Shown here piece after piece: positions 24,358 to 33,185 of a stretch of DNA of 64,000 bases. The stretch lies in NCBI RefSeq assembly GCF_002556635.1, contig NZ_MWMO01000020.1:16176-80175 (forward strand), read 5' to 3'. Every line of letters starts with the position of its first letter. The stretch's first letter is position 1. The notes under the pieces are model-generated. The model worked only from the letters and a program-made list of their open reading frames with translations. It did no database searches and was not told the origin of the DNA. A program made the translations under genes and the position numbers. The stretch is from Novosphingobium sp. PC22D. GTDB lineage: Bacteria > Pseudomonadota > Alphaproteobacteria > Sphingomonadales > Sphingomonadaceae.

Positions 24358-27300
24358 TCAGTCGCCGGCGATGGGCTTCGCGGCGTCGCCGATGATCGCG
24401 AAACCCGCCCAGTAGAACGGATGCGAGGTATCCGGATCGTCCATCAGGGCAAGTTCCGCCTGCCGCAGCGCCTCGCCCGTCGAGGCGGTCTTGTCTCGGT
24501 AGAAGTTGGTGAAAAGGCGCTCGGTCGCGTCGTAGTCGTCGGGTGCGGGCCAGTGGCTGGCGACGATCTGGCGGCCGCCCGCGGCGATGAAGGCGCGCAC
24601 CAGCCCGTCGAGCGACTGCCCGCCGCCGCCGACGACGCCGGCTTCCTTGGTCGCCTCGAGGCTCGCGCCGCCGGCGGTGTCGCAGGCCGAGAGCACGACA
24701 AGGTTGGCGTCGATCTTGAGGTCGAAGATCTCGGAGAACGAGAGCAGCCCGTCCGACTGCGGGCCGCCGAACGAGGTCAGCAGCGCCGGGCGCACCGGGC
24801 AGCCCATGGCCGGCGCTGTCACGAGACCGTGCGTCGCGAAATGCAGGATGCGGTAGTCGGCGAGGTCATCGCGCGTCTTCACCGCCGTGTCGGTGAACTC
24901 GCTGCCGGTCAGCAGCGTCGCCCCGCCGCGATCGAGCACGTTCGTCGCCGAGACCAGCTCCCTCGCGGAAATCGGATTGTTCCAGACTTCGGCGGGCCAC
25001 AGGCATCCGGCGTCGCCGCCGTCGGTGGTCAGCATGGCGTTGCGCATGCCGCCGGAGATGCCGCTGCCGCCGAGCGGGGCGTTCTGCCCGAGGCCGAGGA
25101 ACGACTTGCTCGCGGCCGAGACCGGCGCGTTGCGCGCGTCGCGGAAGCTCGCCGCCGAGATCGCGGTGCTGACCGCGCGGTTGCGGCCGAGCCAGTCTAT
25201 GCCGGTGAAGTCGTATTCGTCGCCGCCTCTGGCGACCTTGGCGCGATAGGCCTCGATCCCGACGCTGTCGCCGGTGAGCAGGTTGAGCGGCAATTCGAGC
25301 ATCGCTCCGTCGGGCTCGAAAACGATGTGCTTCACCGACGCGAGATCGCCCGCGACCGGCCCGAGCAGCGCGTCGTAGAGTTCGGCGGATGCTCCGATCT
25401 GGAACGGATAGGTGGTCTGCACGCCGTTGATCACGATCGAGATGCTGTCGCGCATCGTCGTCACCAGCGCGTCGAGCTTGGCCGAATCGATCGGCAGCTT
25501 CCACGCGGTCAGGCGCGTGGGCGAGGCGTAGATCGCGTAGTCCGAGCCAGCAAGCTCGACCATCTTGAGATAGGCCTCGCCGCTGCCCAGCATGCCGCGC
25601 AGCTCGTCGAGCGTGATCGTGCCCGACGCGACGGCGCGGTACGAGGGATAGGCGGACAGTGCATTGACGGTCTCGCGCTGCTCGGTCGCGAGGCGCTCGA
25701 CCTTGTCCTGCACCGCGGCCAGTTCGGGCGTCGCGGCGCCGGCGGATTCGGCCGCCTCGAGCCGCGCGAGCTCGATCCGTGCGCGTTCGAGCTCGCGGCT
25801 GATGTCCTGCCCCCGGCGATAGAGCTGCGCCGCTTCGCCACGGCCCGATTCGAGTTCGCGCGAAAGCTGGATCAGCGTGTCGGCGGCGCCCGGGCGCGGC
25901 ACGAGCTGGGCGACGTCGAACAATTCGGAAACCGCCTCGGGCGACGAATCGCCCCGCGCCACCAGCATGTCGAAATAGGGGCGCATCAGGTTCTCGAAGC
26001 CGGTGATCTGGCCGCGCGCGGTGGCGACGTTCTCGACGATGGCGCGGTAGGTGGCGCGTGCCTCCTGCTCCTCGCCGCGACGCGCGAGGAAGCCCGCCAT
26101 GCGCGCGCGCGCCATGTTGACCGAGGTGCTGTCGGGATACTGGAACTCGACGAGTTCGAGCGCGCGGCGCAGATAGGCCTCGGCCTCGCCATATTTGCCC
26201 TCGGCCTCGTAGGTGATCGCGAGTTCGGAATAGATCTGCGCGCGCAGCCGCGCGATCGAGGCGACGCGACCGTTGCGCACGCTCACTGCGGTCTGCAACG
26301 CGGTCGCGAGGTCGGCGCGCGCGCCCGCGACGTCGCCGCTCAGCCGCTTGGCGGTGCCGCGCAGTTGCAGCGCCTGGGCGTCGATGATCGTCGCGCGCTC
26401 CTGCGGCGAAAGCCGGGTCGGTTGTCCGAGAATCCCCGAAACCCCGCCTTCCTCGGTGGAGTTGAGCCCGGCGGCGGTGAACGAATCGATGCTGACCGTG
26501 TCGCCGTCCACCATCGGCGAGGCCATCAGCGGCGGCACTTCGCCGTCGAGAATGCGGATCGCTTCGGCCCGGTCGCCGCGATTGAGCGCATGGATCGCGG
26601 TGTAGTTGCGCGTCAGGCGGACCTGGATCGGATCGGTCACGCCGTCCGCCTCGGCCTCGGCGAAGAGGCGGTCGGCCTGCTCGAAATTGCCGAGGTTCGA
26701 AAGTTGCAGCGCGCGATTGATCTTGGCCTCGTGCAGCCGCACCGCGCGCGATTCGAGCGTGCCGCTGTCGGCCTCGATCAGCGCCGGAGCAGAAGCGAAG
26801 GCCTGCGCGGCCTCGGCGAAAGCCCCCGCGCTGTTGCCGCGATAGCCCTCGCCGACGAGCGTTTCGGCATCGACCACGAGGCTGCGCGACTGGATGATCG
26901 AGCGCGATCCGCCCGATCCGATCGCGGCGATGGCGACTTCGCCCGGAACGATGCTGTCGGTCGCGAGATTGGCGATGGTGAGCCGCAGCGCGCTGTCATA
27001 GCCGGCCAGGCCCTCGACGACGTAGGTCTTGCCGTTCGCGCTCGTAGAATAGCTGCGCCATTCGAGACCCGACTCGCGGCCCGTGCACGAACGGCCCTGA
27101 ACGGACGCGCCGCCCGCCGTTTCGACCGGCCGGGCCGCGTCGCACTCGAGCGCTTCCTCGCGCGCGGGCGCCACCCGCGCCAGCGGGTCGATGCTCGGTT
27201 CGAAAGCATAGGCGGTGCCCACGGGCAGCGAAACGTCGCTGCACAGCACGACCCATTTGCGCTCGAAGATCGACTGGCGCAGGCCGCCCATGCTCACGCT

Positions 27301-27447
27301 CTGCGCCTCGCAAGTGGTTCCCGATGTGCCGACGACGAAGCTGGACGCGGCCGAGGGCGTATCGCTTGCCGCGCGCGCCGGCACGGCGGAGCCGACGACA
27401 AGGGCTGCTGCTACCGGTCCCCAGATTGCAAGCCGATTTGCGCTCAC
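24358..27447 (-). CDS. Exported CHAT-domain (caspase-like peptidase) protein with helical repeat region
   Basis: This is a 1029-residue protein. A signal peptide (AIWGPVAAALVVGSAVPARA) is followed by a beta-rich region (about 25-170), a long alpha-helical TPR-like middle (about 200-620) including a coiled-coil-like segment rich in Glu/Arg, and a C-terminal CHAT domain. The predicted catalytic His lies in HFATHGLV (about 867) and the Cys in LVVLSACDTAGG (about 917), the arrangement of clan CD peptidases. The start GTG at 27447 has GGGGGAA upstream; further upstream codons lack signal character. CHAT proteins often accompany TPS exoproteins, so processing of TpsA or a partner is a reasonable hypothesis. 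It heads the transcription unit. Confidence 0.85.
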   Translation of the reverse strand: MSANRLAIWGPVAAALVVGSAVPARAASDTPSAASSFVVGTSGTTCEAQSVSMGGLRQSIFERKWVVLCSDVSLPVGTAYAFEPSIDPLARVAPAREEALECDAARPVETAGGASVQGRSCTGRESGLEWRSYSTSANGKTYVVEGLAGYDSALRLTIANLATDSIVPGEVAIAAIGSGGSRSIIQSRSLVVDAETLVGEGYRGNSAGAFAEAAQAFASAPALIEADSGTLESRAVRLHEAKINRALQLSNLGNFEQADRLFAEAEADGVTDPIQVRLTRNYTAIHALNRGDRAEAIRILDGEVPPLMASPMVDGDTVSIDSFTAAGLNSTEEGGVSGILGQPTRLSPQERATIIDAQALQLRGTAKRLSGDVAGARADLATALQTAVSVRNGRVASIARLRAQIYSELAITYEAEGKYGEAEAYLRRALELVEFQYPDSTSVNMARARMAGFLARRGEEQEARATYRAIVENVATARGQITGFENLMRPYFDMLVARGDSSPEAVSELFDVAQLVPRPGAADTLIQLSRELESGRGEAAQLYRRGQDISRELERARIELARLEAAESAGAATPELAAVQDKVERLATEQRETVNALSAYPSYRAVASGTITLDELRGMLGSGEAYLKMVELAGSDYAIYASPTRLTAWKLPIDSAKLDALVTTMRDSISIVINGVQTTYPFQIGASAELYDALLGPVAGDLASVKHIVFEPDGAMLELPLNLLTGDSVGIEAYRAKVARGGDEYDFTGIDWLGRNRAVSTAISAASFRDARNAPVSAASKSFLGLGQNAPLGGSGISGGMRNAMLTTDGGDAGCLWPAEVWNNPISARELVSATNVLDRGGATLLTGSEFTDTAVKTRDDLADYRILHFATHGLVTAPAMGCPVRPALLTSFGGPQSDGLLSFSEIFDLKIDANLVVLSACDTAGGASLEATKEAGVVGGGGQSLDGLVRAFIAAGGRQIVASHWPAPDDYDATERLFTNFYRDKTASTGEALRQAELALMDDPDTSHPFYWAGFAIIGDAAKPIAGD

Positions 27448-27786
27448 GTGAATTCCCCCAAGCTGGAATGCGAACGGCCGGATTCGGCTCCGGCCATTCG
27501 CCCGCGACGCCGAACCTCGGCGATTCCCTTCCCCCCGCTGCGAGCAGTTAACCCCACGAGGGCGCAAGGTACAAGTACTTGGCGAAACGAATATATGATG
27601 GTCGCGCGATTAACCGCCGCGAGGACTTGGCCGCACACGGGTTCGACTGCACCGCATCGAAGCGGGCGCGCGGGTTGTCTCGCGCGGTTTCGCGCCGCCG
27701 CTATCGTTTGATAGGCTTCGCCGCGCGCATTGTCTTTGTCCGGATCGGATCGGGTTTCCGTCGGAGGGTCTCACCCGGCTCCGCGG
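27448..27786. other. Non-coding region upstream of the CHAT operon
   Basis: This 339-bp region lies between the stop of galU and the GTG of the CHAT gene, both on the minus strand. I see no supported gene. It is less GC-rich near 27540-27620 and should hold the promoter of the CHAT-led operon. Confidence 0.5.
27572..27596 (-). promoter_or_regulatory. Candidate -10 element and 10-bp palindrome upstream of the CHAT operon
   Basis: On the minus strand TATATT (27595-27590) resembles a -10 hexamer. About ten bases further on lies the perfect palindrome CAAGTACTTG (27572-27581), in the position of a start-site operator. No good -35 was found. It is about 125 bp from the GTG start. Confidence 0.25.
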
Positions 27787-28671
27787 TCAAGCGCCCAGCA
27801 ACTGCGTCGCGATCTCGCGGACGTCCGCGCCCATGTCCTCGCGTTCGAGCGCCAGCGCGAGCGTGGCCTCGACGAAGCCGATCTTCGATCCGCAGTCGAA
27901 CCGCCGTCCGGCGAAGGTCACGGCGTGGAACGGCTGCGTGCCGATCATCCTGGCCATCGCGTCGGTGAGCTGGATCTCGCCGCCCGCGCCCTTCCCTTGC
28001 GTTTCGAGCGTGCGCATGACCTCGGGCTGGAGGATGTAGCGGCCCGAAATGATGAGGTTGGAGGGGGCATCCTCGACCTTGGGCTTTTCGACCAGGCCGG
28101 TGACTTCGGTCAGGCTGCCCGAGGCCGCGCCCGGTGAGATGACGCCGTAACTGGAGACCTCGTCCCTGGGCACTTCGAGCACCGAGATCAGGTTGCCGCC
28201 CACTTCGTTGTAGGCCTCGACCATCTGCGCCATGCAGCCCGGGCTGCCGTGCATCAGCTCGTCGGGCAGGAAGATCGCGAACGGCTCGTCGCCGACGACC
28301 GCGCGGGCGCACCAGATCGCGTGGCCGAGCCCCATCGGCACCTGCTGGCGGACGGTGACGAGGTTGCCGGGCAGGATGCGGGTCGGGTCGAGCGGCGAGA
28401 GCGGCTTGCCGCGCTCGTTCATCGTCGCTTCGAGTTCGAAAGCGGTGTCGAAGTGCTCGACGATCGCGGTCTTGCCGCGTCCGGTCACGAAGATGAATTC
28501 CTCGATGCCGGCTTCGCGGGCTTCGTCGACCGCGTACTGGATGAGCGGGCGGTCGACGATCGGCAGCAGCTCCTTGGGGATGGCCTTGGTCGCGGGCAGA
28601 AAGCGCGTGCCGAGGCCCGCGACGGGGAATACGGCCTTGCGGACGGGCTTGTTGTACTGGGCTGCTGGCAT
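27787..28671 (-). CDS. galU: UTP--glucose-1-phosphate uridylyltransferase
   Basis: This 294-residue enzyme makes UDP-glucose from UTP and glucose 1-phosphate for exopolysaccharide and envelope glycans. The nucleotide-binding signature GLGTRFLPATKAIPKELLP is at residues 19-37. Later come PLIQYAVDEA, the IFLPDELM metal-site region and GLVEKPK. Length and order match bacterial GalU. The start ATG at 28671 is preceded by GGAGGA. The frame stays open far upstream, but that part is antisense to murA and has no family similarity. It is divergent from murA and monocistronic here. Confidence 0.95.
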   Translation of the reverse strand: MPAAQYNKPVRKAVFPVAGLGTRFLPATKAIPKELLPIVDRPLIQYAVDEAREAGIEEFIFVTGRGKTAIVEHFDTAFELEATMNERGKPLSPLDPTRILPGNLVTVRQQVPMGLGHAIWCARAVVGDEPFAIFLPDELMHGSPGCMAQMVEAYNEVGGNLISVLEVPRDEVSSYGVISPGAASGSLTEVTGLVEKPKVEDAPSNLIISGRYILQPEVMRTLETQGKGAGGEIQLTDAMARMIGTQPFHAVTFAGRRFDCGSKIGFVEATLALALEREDMGADVREIATQLLGA

Positions 28672-28800
28672 GCCGGATCGATCCTCCTTGGGTGCGGCTC
28701 TCTCTAGGATGCATTGATGCTGCGCCGCAACCGATGCTTGCACCAATCCGCTCGGCGATGGCTCCCTTGCCGCGTGAGCGTTTCGCGCTAAACGCCGGAC

Positions 28801-30084
28801 ATGGACAAGATCATCATTCGCGGCGGCCGCAGGCTTTCCGGTACCATTCCGATTTCGGGCGCCAAGAACGCCGCGCTCACGCTGCTTCCCTGCGCCTTGC
28901 TGACCGACGAGCCGCTCACCTTGCGCAACCTGCCGCGGCTGGCCGACATCGACGGGTTCCAGCACCTGATGAACCAGTTCGGCGTCTCGACCACCATCGC
29001 CGGATCGCGTCCGGAGGACTTCGGCCGGGTGATGACGCTCGAGGCACCGCGAATCACCAGCTCGGTCGCGCCCTACGACCTGGTGCGCAAGATGCGCGCC
29101 TCGATCCTCGTACTGGGGCCGATGCTGGCGCGCATGGGCGAGGCGACGGTCTCGCTGCCGGGCGGCTGCGCCATCGGCAACCGTCCGATCGACCTGCACT
29201 TGAAGGCCCTCGAGGCGCTGGGCGCAGAGATCGAGCTTGCCGCCGGTTACGTGCGCGCGATCGCGCCCGACGGCGGGCTGCCCGGCGGGCGTTTCTCGTT
29301 CCCGATCGTCTCGGTCGGCGCGACCGAGAACGTGCTGATGGCGGCCGTGCTCGCCAAGGGCAAGACGACACTTCACAACGCCGCGCGCGAGCCCGAGATC
29401 GTCGACTTGTGCCGGCTGCTGACGGCGATGGGCGCCAGGATCGAGGGAATCGGCACCAGCGACATCACCGTTCACGGCGTGCCCCGGCTGTACGGCGCGA
29501 CCTACCGGGTCATGTCCGATCGCATCGAGGCGGGGTCCTACGCTTGCGCGGCGGCGATCACGGGTGGCGACGTGCTGCTCGCGGGGGCGGAGATCGCCGA
29601 GATGGAAGCGACCGTCGCGGCGTTGCGCCAGGCGGGCGTCCATGTCGAGCCGCGCGCCGATGGTCTTTACGTCGCCGCGCAGGGCAGGCCGCGCGCGGTG
29701 ACGCTTTCGACCGCGCCCTATCCCGGTTTCGCGACCGACATGCAGGCGCAGCTCATGTCGCTGCTGTGCCTCGCCGAGGGGACGAGCGTGCTCAACGAGA
29801 CGATCTTCGAGAACCGCTACATGCACGTCCCCGAACTCAACCGGATGGGCGCGCATATCGAGACCTCGGGCCGCACCGCGATCGTTCACGGGGTCGAGAA
29901 GCTGTCCGGCGCCGAAGTCATGGCGACCGACCTGCGCGCCTCGATGAGCCTCGTTATCGCGGGGCTCGCCGCCGAGGGCGAGACACAGGTCCACCGGCTC
30001 TATCACCTCGATCGCGGCTACGAGCGGCTGGAGGAGAAGCTCTCGCTGATCGGCGCGGAGATCGAGCGCGTCGGCGGCGACTGA
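28801..30084 (+). CDS. murA: UDP-N-acetylglucosamine 1-carboxyvinyltransferase
   Basis: This 427-residue cytoplasmic enzyme transfers enolpyruvyl from PEP to UDP-GlcNAc, the first committed step of peptidoglycan synthesis. Visible signatures are GAKNAALTLLPCALL near the N-terminus, the active-site loop GGCAIGNRPIDLH with the fosfomycin-target Cys near residue 121, YPGFATDMQAQ and ENRYMHVPEL. Length and domain order are normal. It is divergent from galU. Confidence 0.97.
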   Translation: MDKIIIRGGRRLSGTIPISGAKNAALTLLPCALLTDEPLTLRNLPRLADIDGFQHLMNQFGVSTTIAGSRPEDFGRVMTLEAPRITSSVAPYDLVRKMRASILVLGPMLARMGEATVSLPGGCAIGNRPIDLHLKALEALGAEIELAAGYVRAIAPDGGLPGGRFSFPIVSVGATENVLMAAVLAKGKTTLHNAAREPEIVDLCRLLTAMGARIEGIGTSDITVHGVPRLYGATYRVMSDRIEAGSYACAAAITGGDVLLAGAEIAEMEATVAALRQAGVHVEPRADGLYVAAQGRPRAVTLSTAPYPGFATDMQAQLMSLLCLAEGTSVLNETIFENRYMHVPELNRMGAHIETSGRTAIVHGVEKLSGAEVMATDLRASMSLVIAGLAAEGETQVHRLYHLDRGYERLEEKLSLIGAEIERVGGD

Positions 30085-30190
30085 AGACTCCGCCGGACCG
30101 GGATTCGTCGTCGACGAGCGACTTGCCGGTGCCGGAAACCCGAGCCCGGCTGACGCGTTTCTCGTGTGCAAACCCTCACAGGAGGAACAC

Positions 30191-30397
30191 ATGGGTCTGA
30201 TCAAGATGGCTGTCGCGGGCGCCGCCGGCTATGCGCTCTACAAATACGCGACGCGGGACAACGAAGCCGCCTATGCCGGCGGCCAGGTTCGCGACGCGGG
30301 TCCCGAAGCGATGAAGGAACCGCCCAAGTCGTGGAGCAAGATCGACGAAGCGAGCGACGAAAGCTTCCCGGCAAGCGACCCGCCCTCGACATACTGA
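30191..30397 (+). CDS. Small sphingomonad protein with DEASDESFPASDPPS tail
   Basis: This 68-residue protein has a short hydrophobic N-terminal segment (LIKMAVAGAAGYALYKYA) and a hydrophilic C-terminus ending ASDESFPASDPPSTY, a short motif I associate with small alphaproteobacterial proteins of unknown function. The ATG at 30191 follows a strong ribosome-binding site (AGGAGGAACAC). An upstream in-frame ATG at 30164 has no such site. It is probably membrane-associated. No role can be stated. Confidence 0.75.
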   Translation: MGLIKMAVAGAAGYALYKYATRDNEAAYAGGQVRDAGPEAMKEPPKSWSKIDEASDESFPASDPPSTY

Positions 30398-30474
30398 GGC
30401 GCGGCGCCGCCGAGAGGCGCACGTTGACAGGAGAAGCGGGCGGAACCCTTCGCGGTTTCGTCCGCTTCTCGTTC

Positions 30475-30981
30475 ATGCGACAGGAAAACGGGCAGGCCGG
30501 AATGCCCTACCGGCGCTTTTTCGCGATGATCGCGACATCGACGGTGGTGATGTACGGGCTCATGTACCTCAACACCTACGAGTACGCGCATGTCTGGTTC
30601 AGCCAGACGCGGATGTGGATGGCGCTGCTGATGGGCGCGGTCATGGCGGTGATCATGCTGCTGTTCATGTGGGGCATGTATCGCCGGGTCCGCGTCAATC
30701 AGCTCATCCTCGGGCTGGCCGTCGCCGCTTTCGCCGGCTCGCTCTGGCTCGTGCGCAGCCAGGATACAGTGGGCGACGTGTCTTACATGAAGGCGATGAT
30801 CCCGCACCATTCGATCGCGATCATGACCAGCCGCCGCGCGCGGATATCCGACCCGCGCGTGCGCGAACTCGCCAACGAGATCATCGACGCGCAGGTGCGC
30901 GAGATCGGCGAGATGGAGCGGCTTATCGCCGATCTCGAGGCGAACGGCGACGCACCCGGCGCCCCGGCCGCGATTCACTGA
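30475..30981 (+). CDS. Membrane protein with C-terminal DUF305-like domain
   Basis: About 168 residues. Three hydrophobic segments (FFAMIATSTVVMYGLMYLN, WMALLMGAVMAVIMLLFMW and LILGLAVAAFAGSLWLV) precede a helical C-terminal part with YMKAMIPHHSIAIMTSRRA, the paired-His core of DUF305 (ferritin-like, metal-associated). Start choice is uncertain: ATG 30475, ATG 30502 and TTG 30424 (with GAGAGG upstream) are all in frame. It ends in a 7-bp convergent overlap with the ribbon-helix-helix gene. Confidence 0.75.
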   Translation: MRQENGQAGMPYRRFFAMIATSTVVMYGLMYLNTYEYAHVWFSQTRMWMALLMGAVMAVIMLLFMWGMYRRVRVNQLILGLAVAAFAGSLWLVRSQDTVGDVSYMKAMIPHHSIAIMTSRRARISDPRVRELANEIIDAQVREIGEMERLIADLEANGDAPGAPAAIH

Positions 30982-31205
30982 TCGCGCGAGACCAGCCAGA
31001 CGCGAATCGCGCTCGCCAGCCCCGGCGGCGTCTCCGCCTCGATCCGCAGCGCGTCGATCCGCGCGACCAGCGCGTTGATCGGCACGCCCTCGCTGGCCGC
31101 GCGCGCCCTGAGCATGTCCCAGAAGACCGGTTCGAGGCTGATCGAGGTCTTGTGCCCGGCGATCTCGATCGAGCGCTTCACCGGCGGATGGAACAGCGGG
31201 GTCAT
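30975..31205 (-). CDS. Ribbon-helix-helix domain protein
   Basis: This 76-residue protein has VKRSIEIAGHKTSISLEPVFWDMLRA near the N-terminus, the beta-strand plus two helices of ribbon-helix-helix DNA-binding proteins of the RHH_4 type, followed by a second helix (INALVARIDALR). It is likely a small transcription regulator or DNA-binding accessory protein. The ATG at 31205 is chosen because upstream sequence in frame has no family character. It is divergent from the HTH/DUF4019 gene. Confidence 0.75.
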   Translation of the reverse strand: MTPLFHPPVKRSIEIAGHKTSISLEPVFWDMLRARAASEGVPINALVARIDALRIEAETPPGLASAIRVWLVSRDQ

Positions 31206-31292
31206 GACCGCCCCGTCTAGCCGGGCGGCTTGCCCGGACATACGATTTTTTTGGGGTGGCGTGCGGCAAGGCGCGGGCTCAAGGTTCCGGTC

Positions 31293-32144
31293 ATGACGAC
31301 GGGAGCACGCACGAAAAGCGGAGAAGGCCACGAGGCCCTGACCGAGAAGGAGAAGCAGACTCTCCGCCTGATCCTGCAGGGCCACGATGCCAAGTCGATG
31401 GCCAGCAAGCTCGGGCTCTCGGTCCACACCATCAACGAGCGGCTGCGCTACGCGCGGCGCAAGATGTCGGCGTCGAGCAGCCGCGAGGCGGCACGGCTGC
31501 TGCGCGAGGCGGAAGGCGAGGCGCGGGACGATCCTGGGGCAGTGGCGCGGGGCCCCGATTTTCTCGCGGACAAGCCTTTGGGGGAAGGCCAAGCGGCGCA
31601 TGCCGTGCGACACGAGCACGCATCGCCCATCGGCCCGGCGCGGCGATCGCGCCCCGCCCGGCTCAGCAGAGGAATGCTCTTCATGTCTGTTCCCGTGCTC
31701 GCCACCGCGATTCTGGTCACCGCCGTCGCGGTATCATCGCTTTCGCCGGATGCGCGCGAGGTCCGGCGCGCTCCCGCTCTCGCGGCGGCGCCTGGCGCGT
31801 CCGCTCCCGTCGCGGCCGAATCGGAGCAGGTGCGCGCCGCACGCGCATGGCTCGCGCTCGTCGACGAGGGCGACTGGAGCGAGAGCTGGTCGCGCACGGC
31901 CGAAGCGTTCCGCGACCTCAACACGCTCGAGACCTGGGCGTCGCTGTCCGAACGGGTCCGACCGCCGCTGGGCGCGGTCGTTTCGCGCACGGTTTCGGCG
32001 CAGGAGAGCGTGCCCGCTCCGCCCGCCAGCGTCGAGATGGTGAAGTTCCGGACGAGCTTCGCGAACGAGCCCGATACGGTCGAGACGCTCTCTCTCGTGC
32101 GCGAGGGAGCGGACTGGAAGGTCGTGGGTTACTGGATCGGCTGA
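31293..32144 (+). CDS. Membrane-anchored LuxR-type HTH protein with DUF4019 domain
   Basis: This is a 283-residue protein. A LuxR-type helix-turn-helix occupies residues 14-62 (LTEKEKQTLRLILQG, SMASKLGLSVHTINERL). A linker leads to one membrane segment (about 130-152, MSVPVLATAILVTAVAVSSL) and an extracytoplasmic C-terminal domain (about 175-283) with WLALVDEGDWSESWSRTA and ending DWKVVGYWIG, typical of DUF4019. The layout suggests a transcription factor tethered to the membrane that reads an envelope signal. ATG 31293 is the best start; an in-frame ATG at 31230 overlaps the divergent promoter region. Its targets are unknown. Confidence 0.8.
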   Translation: MTTGARTKSGEGHEALTEKEKQTLRLILQGHDAKSMASKLGLSVHTINERLRYARRKMSASSSREAARLLREAEGEARDDPGAVARGPDFLADKPLGEGQAAHAVRHEHASPIGPARRSRPARLSRGMLFMSVPVLATAILVTAVAVSSLSPDAREVRRAPALAAAPGASAPVAAESEQVRAARAWLALVDEGDWSESWSRTAEAFRDLNTLETWASLSERVRPPLGAVVSRTVSAQESVPAPPASVEMVKFRTSFANEPDTVETLSLVREGADWKVVGYWIG

Positions 32145-33172
32145 CCGTCGAACCGTTCGCGCAGCGCGGCGAGGAACGGCGCGGGATCGTCGAGCCGGAA
32201 CGCCACGGCCTCGATCCGCCGCGTCCGCAGCAGGCCCGGCCGCACGATCGGTTCGCGCAGGCGCAGCAGGACGTTGGGCCATGCGAGCAGCGCCGCGTTA
32301 AGCGTTGTGCGTGCATCGATCGTTTCGCGATCGAAGCTTGTCGCTATCTCCGCGATCTGCGCGCAGGCGATATGCTGGTCGATCAGCAGGCCGGCGCGCA
32401 CGCGCAGGCCGGTCCCGCCGAGCAGCACCGGCATCAGACGTAGCGACTTGATCAGCCCGACGAGGTAGACGAGACCGGCCATGCTGAGCGCGAACAGGAT
32501 CAGCGCCGCCCGCGCGCTCCACAGCCCCACCAGCAGGTGCACGACGCCGATCTCGATGAACTGCAGCACCAGCAGCGTGATCATCATCGGCGCGAGATGG
32601 CGGTGGTAGGCATAACCAGTGCTGCCCGCCGGGACCTCCGGCTCGGCGCGCCAGCGGAACAGCGCGAGCCTTAGCAGAGCGATTTCGGTGCGGGCGAAGC
32701 GGAGCAGCGCGGGCGGTACGATCGTCTCCGCCGCCGCGGTCCAGCCATGGCCGTTCTCGGCTCGCGCCGCGCGGAACCGCGCGCGTGCGACCAGGGCGCT
32801 CCAGCCCAGGTAGAGCCCCAGCGTCAGCGCCATCGCGAGCGGCAGCGGCGGCATCGCCAGCAGCGTTTCGCGCAAGTTCGCGGGAAGACCGAGCGCGACC
32901 ACGCAGGCCGCGGTGGCGAGTGCGCCGGCGACGGCGCGCGGAGCGGGCCGCCTGCGCGAATCGCGTGCCATCAAGCCAAGGCAGAGGCTGTCGGCGCAAA
33001 GCCAGGTGAACAGCAGCACCGCGCTCGCCGGATAGGCGGCGGCGAGGTCGGACGAGAGCGCGAGCTTGCCCGCCGTGATGGCGAGCGCGGGCGCGGCGAG
33101 CGCGAGGAGCGGGCGGAGCGCGATGCCGCCGCGCGGCGGTTCGTCCGGTGCCTCGCTCGCGGTAGCGTCCAT
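32129..33172 (-). CDS. Polytopic membrane protein, function unknown
   Basis: This is a 347-residue protein with about eight hydrophobic segments, for example PLLALAAPALAITAGKLAL, AVLLFTWLCADSLCLGLMA, MALTLGLYLGWSALVA, MITLLVLQFIEIGVVHLLV and LILFALSMAGLVYLVGLIK. The C-terminal 90 residues look cytoplasmic. I do not recognise a family. It overlaps the 3' end of the convergent HTH/DUF4019 gene by 16 bp and lies 13 bp downstream of phaB, so it is probably co-transcribed with phaB. Confidence 0.7.
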   Translation of the reverse strand: MDATASEAPDEPPRGGIALRPLLALAAPALAITAGKLALSSDLAAAYPASAVLLFTWLCADSLCLGLMARDSRRRPAPRAVAGALATAACVVALGLPANLRETLLAMPPLPLAMALTLGLYLGWSALVARARFRAARAENGHGWTAAAETIVPPALLRFARTEIALLRLALFRWRAEPEVPAGSTGYAYHRHLAPMMITLLVLQFIEIGVVHLLVGLWSARAALILFALSMAGLVYLVGLIKSLRLMPVLLGGTGLRVRAGLLIDQHIACAQIAEIATSFDRETIDARTTLNAALLAWPNVLLRLREPIVRPGLLRTRRIEAVAFRLDDPAPFLAALRERFDGQPIQ

Positions 33173-33185
33173 GCCCGGTCCTTTC

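Noticed and set aside
28672..30204. N-terminal extension of galU of about 500 codons
   Set aside because: The extension is antisense to murA; family length and the GGAGG site place the start at 28671.
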